Source: Paramacrobiotus metropolitanus (Eukaryota > Tardigrada > Eutardigrada > Parachela > Macrobiotidae). From it: a stretch of 64,000 nt of DNA. This document shows, piece after piece, positions 55,161 through 64,000 of this stretch. Position numbers and translations under genes: made by a program. Positions within the stretch are counted from its first letter, which is position 1, and the number at the start of each line of letters is the position of its first letter. Location: contig NW_026570229.1 of NCBI RefSeq assembly GCF_019649055.1, positions 1,488,001 to 1,552,000 on the forward strand, given 5' to 3'. Below the pieces are notes generated by a model. The model did no database searches. It saw only the letters and a list, made by a program, of their open reading frames with translations, and was not told the origin of the DNA.

Positions 55161-58100
55161 TTATACAGTGAAAAGCTTAGTCGGGCCAGGTGGGAGCCAC
55201 AGTTTATCGGATCGTTTATTAAATAACGCATAACTACAACAAACAGCAATTTTAGCCATTTTCTTACAGAATAAAGATGAAGTACTAGTGTTACAGCCAG
55301 ATATTTGTTTTAATAAACAGGTTAAATTATGGCTCGTCCTTTTGGGAATCATTCCCAATGATCCCACGGCAATGTGATGTTGTTTAACAGTCCACCCTAA
55401 TGCCGCGAGATCGTTTTCAAGGGAAGCGTATCGTGTATTTTTCCTTAAATCAGCATTGCGAAAACTTTTAACAGTTTCAAAAGGTATTGTTACTTCGACA
55501 AGATCAATACGTTTCAAAGATCTATTAATTACAGTCAGATCAGGGAAGACGTTAGTTACAAGAATATCTGAAGGAATAGTATCAACATGCGAGGAATAGC
55601 AGTCAGGCGCTAGATCGCAAAAGACTTCGGTGTTTTTGTCGGTGTCCTTGATTGCAGCGGTTAGACCATCAACCAGCGCTTTAACAACACTATTATGTCT
55701 CCATGTGAAACGGGCAGACTGTAATGAAACTTGACAGCCATTAAGAATATGTCCAAGTGTGCCCGCTGCCTGATCACATAAGGAACACAAAGGAGACACC
55801 AATTTGCCCCATTTATGGAGATTAGTAAAAGAAGGGGCAACATTCAGCCGGGCTTGGGAAAGAAATGAGCATGTGCTGCGAGGGAGATCGAATTTCAAGG
55901 AAGACCAATAATTATCAGCGTCTTCCTCATTAGCAACACGCAGCCAGGCACCTTGTTGTACAAGACTGGCCACGTGTTGCTCTCGCTCCAAAGTAATGAT
56001 GGAATAAACATGGGAGGTTACACTGTCTTTGGCGGCGGCACGGGCATTGTTTATTGCGGTGTTACTGCCATCACTGGCCACAACAGCGGCACGGGCGTTC
56101 TGAGCTTCGGACTGGATTACTGGCGCAAATTGGTGCATAAGATTAGAAGGCGATTGTAACACTTCATCGGCAGCACACTACACTACTGGGTCAGCACTGG
56201 AGATTAAACAGTCAACAATCAGCCCACTTCTGGCTTGATAAGCAATATTTTTAATTGATTTGAAATTAGCGCCTTGAGGCAAAAAAAGCGAATCAGTATT
56301 CGCACACTGAGGAAGACGAAGCCATTTTTTCAAAAATTTATTAGTTAAGCTTTGCAATTTATTGATCGCTGCAGTATTTAGGTCATGCACAGTCAGAAGG
56401 AAACGCACTGATTGAACAATATAGTTATTGTAAATCCATAGCTTATATTCATCGCGCAAAGAAAGCTGGTCAGTTTTTAAAAGCAGATCCATTAAACAAT
56501 TGTTAATGCTTTTTTGCGCGTTTCGACGTTGGTTATTAGAGAAGACATATGAGCCGAGAAATTTCATTGGCTCCGATTTAATATTGCGCATAGCAGTTCC
56601 GTAAATGAAAAATTCATAGTCAGAGGCAACACCGCCCGTCAGAGAAAAAGATCTGCATTTCGAAACTTTCAAGAAAAGGCCCATATTAACCATTCGTACA
56701 TTTACATCACGCAAAAGTTTATCCATAGACAGCTTATTATTTGTTATTAAAGTCAAATCGTCAGCAAAAGCGAGCGCAACAACTTTTTCATCATCGATCT
56801 CAATGCCGCAATTGTTATTTTGTTTCAGATATTCGAGCACAGGGTTAAAACAAAGCAAGAACAGAATGCAGCTCATTGAATCTCCCTGAAATAGGCCAAC
56901 CTTAAAAGGGATAGGATCAGTAATAAAATCATTGTTTTGAACTTTCACAGATAAGCCATCATAATAAGCCAGAATATACTTTATGTAAGATGCACTGATT
57001 CCGTAACGAGAGAGAACATCCTTTAATAGCTCGTGCCTTACTGAACCATAGGCATTCGCGATGTCCAGCAATGCTACATGTAAAGCGCGTTTCAGTTTAC
57101 GTTGCTTCTCAATAATGTGTTGTAATTTTAAAGAGTGTTGCCCACAGCCGTTCATGCAATCGATAAAGCCTTTTTGCACTGAAACATCAATAATGTTATT
57201 CTTTTGAACAAACGAAAGGATCCGGTTGGAAATGACTGTATGCAAAATTTTAGCACAACAACTGGTCAGAGTAATTGGCCGGTAGTTAGAACAATCAGCG
57301 GCGTCGCCAGTTTTATACAAAAGAACGGTGCGACCGACATTCCACGAAGTTGGTGGATTAGCAGACGATACGATTTTATTGTACATACTAGCTAAAAAAT
57401 TATGTAACACTGGAAAGTTTTTAAAAATACCATAGCCGAGTCCATCGAGACCGGAGCCAGTGCGCCCTGATTTTTTAAGCAGTGCCCTGCTCACTTCCCT
57501 GCCCAGAATTGGAGATTCGTTAAAAGGAACACACACCTCTGGCATTTTAATTTCATTCAGCCAAGACAGATCGAGCGCTTCGAGATTATCCGGATTGTAC
57601 GTCTGCCTGAAATGCGATTCGATCTCGGTTTTATTTAGGCAATTTGAATTAATACCTGAGGATTTCGAAAACTTTTCTTTTATAAAGTCAAACCGATTTT
57701 TAAGAAAAAACTTTTCATTAGACTGAATTTCAGAAGCTTTCTTTAGTTCAGCAATCTGATTACATAACCTTTTACTGAGGACGCGGAGATGCTGTAGAGC
57801 GAACACATCCTCTTCAGGTAACTGAAAACCACGTGCCTGCAGTCGCCTACGTTTGCGAACAATTTTGGTGATACGGCCAGTTATTTTAAATTTTTCGTCA
57901 AGTAACTCACGAGGAACAGATCGCTTCAAAATTTTATCAAAAAAATTTGTTTACGAAACAGTCTTACAGTTAAGAATTTTAATAAGATAACTGGCAAGAG
58001 ACCAGGTTAACAATTCAATATTATCCGATGCAGAAATATGACCCAGTAGTTCAGCATTCTTAAGCCGAGAAGTAATATCGCCCAGAAAGTTTTCAAACCT

Positions 58101-58289
58101 GACGGAAACTTCAGGAGAGAGCGATTCCCAATCAGGCATAAGGATTTTAGGACGGGAACAATTTTCCTGGCAAATCTGGGCAATACTTGGTGCACGATCG
58201 TCATTAGAAATGATTCCGGACAATAAATGATACAAATTATCTACATTTTCAACGGTATAGTTAACAGTGCGGCTATTAGTGGAAGTCAT
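55161..58289 (-). mobile_element. Non-LTR retrotransposon (RT + CCHC + restriction-like endonuclease), two stops
   Basis: A single minus-strand frame of about 1,040 codons runs 58,289-55,161, broken only by TAA at 57,951-57,953 and a TAG just before 56,178, both in frame. The first 112 codons show no motif. The middle part holds reverse-transcriptase blocks in order: GLDGLGYGIF, YRPITLTSCCAKILH, QKGFIDCMNGC, HVALLDIANAYGSVRHELL, GLFQGDSMSCILF and the catalytic ALAFADDLTLI. The last part has CSLCDQAAGTLGHILNGC (C-x2-C-x7-H-x4-C) and PDLTVINRSLKRIDLVEVTI, the PD..D arrangement of the restriction-like endonuclease used by R2/R4/NeSL-type elements for site-specific insertion. No apurinic-type endonuclease is seen. 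The element copies its RNA at a nicked target. Clade assignment below the endonuclease type is not secure. Low decay implies recent activity. The 5' leader may include the 17-bp repeats upstream of the frame. Confidence 0.9.
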
Positions 58290-58475
58290 TTTTTTTAAAA
58301 ATAATAATTCGCTAATACAAATAATAATAATAATATGATCGGATGATCACGAACGGGAGAGCAAGGGTGATTGGGTGGAATATTGGCAAATTTCCGTCGG
58401 AAACGCCGAATATTGGGCAATCACACGTTGAACGATGAAGTTAAGCAGTCTAACCGAAAGCGAGCAGCACGGTGC

Positions 58476-58526
58476 GAGCGATGGTCAAGACTGAGCGATG
58501 GTCAAGACTGAGCGATGGTCAAGACT
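58476..58526. repeat. Three perfect 17-bp tandem repeats
   Basis: GAGCGATGGTCAAGACT repeated exactly three times, 190 bp upstream of the retrotransposon frame (on its 5' side). Confidence 0.9.
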
Positions 58527-58711
58527 TTTATTACTGTACATTTTACCGGTCAAACCTGAGCAAACTGCAGAGTAGATACAGTACGTGCCACGTGGCTTAC
58601 TTCCGTTTCCGGCGCTGGCCGCCTGCGGGCATGGGTTACCAATCCACCCACAGCTGTGTGAGCTGCTGCGCCGTACACTAGAAAGGATGCGCAGAGTTAA
58701 AACGCGGACTT

Positions 58712-58805
58712 ACATCGAGCAACAGCGACTTACATCGAAGCGAGAAATAGGCGTACCAAGTCCCGATTGGCTGGGCTTCGATGTAAGTCGCTTTTTGCTC
58801 GATGT
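58712..58805. repeat. Long hairpin with nested 18-bp perfect arms
   Basis: The inner arms AGCGACTTACATCGAAGC (58,724-58,741) and GCTTCGATGTAAGTCGCT (58,775-58,792) are exact reverse complements around a 33-nt loop. Outer arms ACATCGAGCAA (58,712-58,722) and TTGCTCGATGT (58,795-58,805) extend the stem past a small bulge. The left arm itself contains the word ACTTACATCGA twice. A related word pair (ATAGGCGTACC) recurs at about 58,747 and 58,840. Confidence 0.85.
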
Positions 58806-58829
58806 CTGTCGGGGGGCGTCAACAAAAAC

Positions 58830-59565
58830 CGTTACGAAGATAGGCGTACCTTGTAACGGGTCTAAGCGACGCCCAGCTACTTACAAACTTCGCGTTTCTG
58901 CGATTTTCATTGTTGGGTCAGCATTTTGAGTTAGATCGAGGCTGCCCACCGCCAATAGCGAAATTCGAAACCAAGTGATTCTTTCCCCATACTTCGAATT
59001 AGCAATGGATTTATCGCAATGCGAGGACCAGTTTTCTTGCCTTCTTTAGAAACTTTTGTTCTAAACTTGTTAAAAATTATTATTTATAATAATTTTTTTA
59101 AAGTAACTGTAGGTTTAACTTATCAGGTCCTAGTGCAGGAAAGCCTACTGTTCTGGGATCCCAGAATATTAGTGGCGAATATTGCTGCTTGTCCCAGATG
59201 CGTTCCTTCTCTCTGATCACATCAGATTGTCTTAATTATCTTTTAACACTGTCCTTGATTATCGCCAGGAGTATTACGAATTAACTAAGAAAGGCCACAA
59301 GGTTTTAGAATCCATGTGGCTTTCTGTGTGATTTGTAATATTCATTGACATTTATTGCCATCGCATCGCAGGGAACCCTGCTTGCTGGCTACCCAGCCGT
59401 AGTACTGCTTTTTGTGTTTTTTGCTGAATTTGAGTCATTTGACTTAACACTCGACTGCCAGTCATACTGCTGGACAGCCCTGTAGAAAGTTTGGTAAGTC
59501 AAATATTAAATTTTTATAATTCAAATTTATGTATTCTAGTATGAGGCTATGAGTTGGTCGGATTT
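58830..59565. other. Stretch without a supported gene
   Basis: No frame or structure supported. TGGCTACCCAG words at about 59,389 and in the segment near 60,004 may be remnants of a larger repeat around the foldback element. Confidence 0.4.
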
Positions 59566-59571
59566 TTTTTC

Positions 59572-59934
59572 TGTATTAGTCTATTACATCAAGATTCCTT
59601 CCCGACTGTTGACGGTTTGACTGTTGGGATCAGAGTCCATTGAGATAAGCGCAACAACTGTGATTTGCCCTATTAAATAGGCCACACACACAACTTTGAA
59701 AACGTTATCCGAAATGAAAAGCAAGTCGGGACTTGCTTTTCATTTCGGCACAGCACTCTGACATAGATGCCAGCTCGCTCCACATAGATACCTTCACGTC
59801 GCGTTCATAGTTATCGTCATGGCAGTTCATCTGCTACCACGGCAATGGTTGTTTTGCGTTATCTCAGTGGACTTTAATCCCAACAGTTTACCCGGCAACA
59901 GTCGGGAAGGCATCGTCATGTAATGGACTATTGT
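59572..59934. mobile_element. Foldback/MITE-like element with long inverted arms
   Basis: The left arm (59,572-59,660: TTAGTCTATTACAT, CCTTCCCGACTGTTG, CTGTTGGGATCAGAGTCCAT, TGAGATAAGCGCAACAA) pairs with the right arm (about 59,845-59,934: TTGTTTTGCGTTATCTCAGT, GGACTTTAATCCCAACAG, CAACAGTCGGGAAGG, ATGTAATGGACTA). At the centre is a second, perfect palindrome: CCGAAATGAAAAGCAAGTC (59,709-59,727), 2-nt spacer, then its reverse complement (59,730-59,748). There is no coding frame. It fits a non-autonomous foldback DNA element. Confidence 0.75.
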
Positions 59935-59939
59935 CTGAC

Positions 59940-61690
59940 TGCATCTGACATGAAGTTTATATGTTGCACTGTATAGCAGCGCTGCGGATTCCCGCTTGAT
60001 CTGGCTACCCAGAAGCGTTCCTAAATCTAATTGTGAAACTTTACTTCTTATTCTTAATTATTTTAATTATTCATATTGCAATTTGTTTGGGTGTTTTCAG
60101 CAGGTTTACCTATAGGACTATTTACGGTTAAAATATGATAATGATGTGGGAGAACTTTGAAAACACGTTGTCAGCGCAGCTTTTTTATCGAAGTATGTGC
60201 GTCATGGCTGTTGTGCGCACGCGGTCAGGTTTATCCCGTACATACTTACACGCTAGCTGTGCAAAAAGGCGCGGTTTTGCCTACTTTGTATGTAAGTGCT
60301 TGGTGAAATTCGATGTAAGTAAGTGCGCGATGCGCCTATGCGCAATTGGTACACTGTACAGTACCTGCTTTGACGTGTTTTCAAGTTCATCACAGTTCGT
60401 ATTTTTTTTTGGCCAAAAATTTTTCGACTTCTCTCTCCGTCTTTGCGGGATCGGATTTGCAGCTGCACGACGTAATCTACATTCACGGTTACTGCTTATT
60501 GGCATTTGGCGGAATAAGAAGAAAGTTCTGCCCGGAATTCTTCCATTACTCGCTGAGATCTAAGCATGCACCGCGCTGTGTGATTCCGTTGTAGTGCTGA
60601 CACTCGTTGATAACCAGGTAAGCGATCGCGCTCATCCAGGTGCCAGCTACATTTGCAGCTGTTGCGGTGCTGCCTGTCGCATCTTCAGCCTGCAAATAAC
60701 TGTAATGTACGCGGTCCTTTTGGAGATAGTTGTTTTCGTTTTGGCTTGCGAATTCCGTAGATTGCGATTGTTCTGCGAGTTTTAAGATGTTTAATGTGGT
60801 GTGAAATGCTGCATAGATAAATAAGTAAAGAAACTCTCCTATGAATAATAACTTCTGTTGATTTGTATAGCTACTGGAAATTATTGAAAGATGGTTCGAT
60901 TATTAATTAATAAATTGCTTTTAATTACTAAAATATGCACAAAAAAAAATATTGTTTATGGAGTATATGCAAGAAAGCATTCCTACCGATTTTTTATCGA
61001 TTTCGTGTTGTTGTTAATCTTTGACCGATAAATTTGCGGTCAAACGGTTGTTTTTCGGGAATTGAACTGTTAGATTTTGTTTGGGGAACTTTTAATTTGT
61101 TATCTTATCGAATTATCAAGGTACGACCGATTTGCACTTAACCAAAACTGAATGTTTACCACAAACTTTTTCCCAGTCTCCTTTGCGGTGCAACACTAAT
61201 TAATATTAGGTTAAACGAGGAAAGAATGCGAAATATTTGTAAAATCCACAACAAGAAGCAGAATAACACATTTACTGTCATTAAATATTTTCTTTGGGAT
61301 TATTCATTATGGAGTGAATGATTTCGTAGATATAATAACCGTTAATTAATTTAGAAATTATCCGACCACATGCACAAAAACATTCTAAATTACCGGCATA
61401 CTACTGTTTCGCCATACTACATTTCGGCGTACTACTGTTTCGCAAAAAATTATTCTTTTTGTATATTTTGTCCCTATGCCGAAATGGTCGGACACGAAAT
61501 TACCTGGTAAAATGCGTGATGGTCTATTTTTCTAATTTGCTGGCTATAATTGTTGTCTAATAGTAAAATAGTTTTATTAATAATTGTCGTTGATAATCAA
61601 TATTACTTTTGTTATAAATAATCGTAATTAAGAAGAAAGTTGTCAACAATAATTGTCATTTAATATAAGTAATAGTAATAACTGGAACGT
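59940..61690. other. Stretch without a supported gene
   Basis: A 142-codon plus-strand frame (60,135-60,563) is rich in Cys and Arg but shows no domain or splice partners. The remainder is AT-rich and upstream of the FATP gene. Confidence 0.45.
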
Positions 61691-61695
61691 TTGAA

Positions 61696-63706
61696 ATGTT
61701 GGTAGAAATGCTGTCTCCACGTCTACCGTGTGGCCTTCTGCGGGGGGCGGTGCAGCTGTCTCGGAAGTCCAGCCGTCCGCTAGCCAGTCTGCGCTACACC
61801 AACACGGTGGCCCGCGCGGAAGCGACGTTGTTCTCGCCGGCTTCCCTGGCGGAACCGTCCGCCGCCGTCACCAAACACCGCACAACGGACACCCTGCGCA
61901 CTCCGCCGTCGCCCGACCAACCGCCCTTCGCGGCGCGCCTCCAACGGCTGCTGGAGATCGCCAAACGCGATGTCAAGTATGACTGTTTGAGTCAGTTTGA
62001 CCATTGATCAGTTGAATATATTTTTTTTAAACGAGAAATGACTTTATTCGGAAATGACTTTATTCGGTACTTTATTTTTACAAATGTCTTCACCGTGCAC
62101 CGGTATCTGACCGTAAAGATAAAAAAGTTTATATTATGGAAAAGATCGTTTTTGTTAATATTAAAATTGTAGCAACCACCAAATCGCTTTTGATTTTGAA
62201 CTGCACGTAAATATGTACGTTATTCAGGATACGTTCAGCCATTGCACTACGCTTTTCTACGGAATCATAATTAGTCTCTAACCGTGTACAGTTTTCTCTT
62301 TTGAAAATCTCAAGCTTCTTAGGTTGATGGACCCGAAATAAATTAATTAAATAATAAATTAAATAATAATTTTGAAGCTACGGTGTTATTTTCCATAGGT
62401 CTTGTTCTTTAAAAGCATGGTTTTTCTGCTGTGGACCGTCTATATGTATATATTCCGGCGTAGAATGGTATATATATATTCCATTTAAATTGCACTGAAT
62501 AAAATATAGTTATTTCGGTTACGTAAACTTACGTTAATTATGGTATGAAAATATTAATAAGCGAGTGATAACTTTTCCGTTTACATTCTTGTAAAAGATT
62601 AATTTTGTACAGGTTACTGGTATTGTTACCGCTTACCAGTATTAATTTTGTACATGTTACCTTGTTTGTATTTTGTACATGTACATTTAATTTTGCACAT
62701 GTTACCAGAATGGTCGGGATTTTTCTGGATTTACGCAAGACCTTCTGGAATTTCAAGCGGCGTCAGGACACCGTGGCATCGCTGTTTCACGCGATGGCCG
62801 GAAAGTATCCCGACAAGCCGGCCTTGATCATCGCGCCATCCGGTCGGCAGATGACCTTTCGCGAATTGGAGACCTTCGCCAACAAGACGGCTAATTATTT
62901 CCAACAGATTAAGGCGTTAGCCAGCGGCGATGTGGTCGCACTTTTCGGGACTTCAAGGTGAAGATTTATTTCGTTTAAATTATTTTTTCAAAATAATTTT
63001 TTAGTTCATTCGTTTCCAGTATTTTTGTTGTTACAGACTCTGTATATTTACTTGTCAAATACATATCCAACAGTCATCCGTTTTTGTTTATAAGCTTCTG
63101 TGTGATGATTTAACTTGACCATAGTTTTCTTTTAGAATTATGTATACTAAAAGATCAATTTTGTTTTACTTTCACCTCATATTAATTTTTAAATTTACAG
63201 TATTACGTGGAATGCGCCCATTAATTTTATTATTATTATTATTATTACGACGTATATTATTTTGGCTGACAGTGAGCGCTTTTCAAAAAATTAGCCGGGA
63301 TAAAAAAATAAAAATTGTAAAAAAATTGTAAAAATCAAAAAATAAAGGAAAAAAGGTGGGAAAATAGAAGGAAAAAATGAGCAGAAAATAAATAAGAACG
63401 CGTCTGTTCAGTGTAGAATATGTGGGCATCTGGCTGGGCCTGTCCAAACTCAACATCGTCAGCGCCCTGGTCAACAGCAATCTGGTGGCGGAATCTCTGA
63501 TCAACAGCCTGAAAGTGGCCAGTCCCAAACTGATCATCGTCGACACCCAGTTACAAGCGCAGTTTGAAGCGGTGCGTCGGGACTTCCCGGACGCGCAGGT
63601 GATGTACTATACATCACGCGGGGATGCCGGTACGGCGGATGCGAAGCCGGGTGTGCTGAACGACGCCATCGCTCAAGAGGACAGCAGTGCGCCGGTAATC
63701 GAACAG
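61696..63706 (+). CDS. FATP/SLC27-type very-long-chain acyl-CoA synthetase, 5' part
   Basis: Three exons with consistent phases: 61696-61976, 62709-62957 and 63412-63706 (ends in phase 0); the gene continues beyond the window. Exon 1 encodes an Arg/Ser/Ala-rich leader (MLSPRLPCGLLRGAVQLSRK) with few acidic residues, more like a targeting peptide than the N-terminal membrane helix usual in FATPs. Exon 2 reads RRQDTVASLFHAMAGKYPDK, PALIIAPSGRQMTFRELETF, ANYFQQIKALASGDVVALFG; exon 3 EYVGIWLGLSKLNIVSALVN, SNLVAESLINSLKVASPKLI. These match the FATP N-terminal sequence: T-V..F...A..P-x-K-P-A, W/M-T-F-x-E-L-E-x-x-x-N-x-x-A-N-x-F, G-D-V-V-A-L, E-F/Y-V-G-x-W-L-G-L-x-K, A-x-x-N-S/T-N-L. The AMP-binding signature lies downstream. 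FATPs trap long-chain fatty acids as CoA esters at the plasma membrane or ER. Start choice: first Met in the open frame; the third-codon region has a second Met (codon 5). Confidence 0.85.
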
Positions 63707-64000
63707 GTGAGATTTCCGGCGCTGCAGCTGCCATTAAAAAAAGCACACCCAACAGCGAGATTTTCCACGCTGCATTAAAGCAAACAGAATTCCTGTAATT
63801 ATAATTAACGGCAGAAAATGAGAAATTCTAAAACGAAATCAGGATAAAAAAAATAGGAAAAAAGCAAAATGAGAAAAAATGAAAATAAAAACTAATGTAT
63901 TTGTAAAACTTCTATGTTAAAATTCCGGTATAAGTCGCGTTCGAGATCATTTTTACAGTATATTGAGAGGCTGCACATAAACGTAAAAGCTGTAAATATA

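Noticed and set aside
60135-60563. 142-codon Cys/Arg-rich plus-strand frame
   Set aside because: No regular Cys spacing, no signal peptide, and overlapping minus-strand frames of similar length.

Overview
This is a window of nuclear DNA from an animal. Every recognisable gene is split by spliceosomal GT-AG introns, some as short as about 64 nt. Intergenic DNA is AT-rich, short dispersed repeats are common, and the gene families are metazoan: a LAMMER/CLK kinase, an invertebrate-type defensin, an LPCAT-like acyltransferase, a FATP acyl-CoA synthetase, a GT31 glycosyltransferase and an ANF-type receptor ectodomain. The style of the receptor fragment, an expanded class in tardigrades, together with the defensin and the compact introns makes a tardigrade my best guess. 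That assignment is inference from memory of protein style, not proof.

Layout. 0-2.4 kb is a 90-bp minisatellite decaying into degenerate copies. 3.9-8.3 kb (minus) holds a broken receptor ligand-binding gene and most of a GT31 beta-1,3-glycosyltransferase-like gene that lacks the usual DxD motif. 10.0-11.1 kb is a dispersed repeat carrying a frameshifted retroelement C-terminus. 11.8-17.2 kb has little I can support. 17.3-27.3 kb (plus) is a long CLK/Doa-type LAMMER kinase gene of 16 exons, with two candidate alternative first exons upstream and one apparent single-base frameshift. 28.4-29.3 kb (plus) is a compact defensin gene with a TATA box and a strong palindrome in its promoter. 30.6-42.0 kb (minus) is a tandem cluster of three signal-peptide-bearing, Ser/Gly/Tyr/Thr/Pro-rich low-complexity genes with shared exon architecture. 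45.3-45.7 kb is a second retroelement C-terminal fossil. 48.0-53.0 kb (plus) is an LPCAT-like gene whose terminal exon and 3' region are duplicated in a 1,323-bp tandem. 55.2-58.3 kb (minus) is an almost complete non-LTR retrotransposon (reverse transcriptase, CCHC, restriction-like endonuclease) with two in-frame stops. 58.4-60.0 kb holds foldback structures. 61.7-64.0 kb (plus) is the 5' part of a FATP/SLC27 gene that runs off the window.

There is no operon logic here; the genes are transcribed independently. Two functional themes can be noted: lipid metabolism (the LPCAT-like enzyme, and FATP which makes the acyl-CoA such enzymes use), and secreted products (the defensin next to the low-complexity cluster). 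The most likely undescribed item is the three-gene low-complexity secreted family at 30.6-42.0 kb. Exon boundaries were placed by hand from splice consensus, reading-frame phase and family homology; no transcript data were available.
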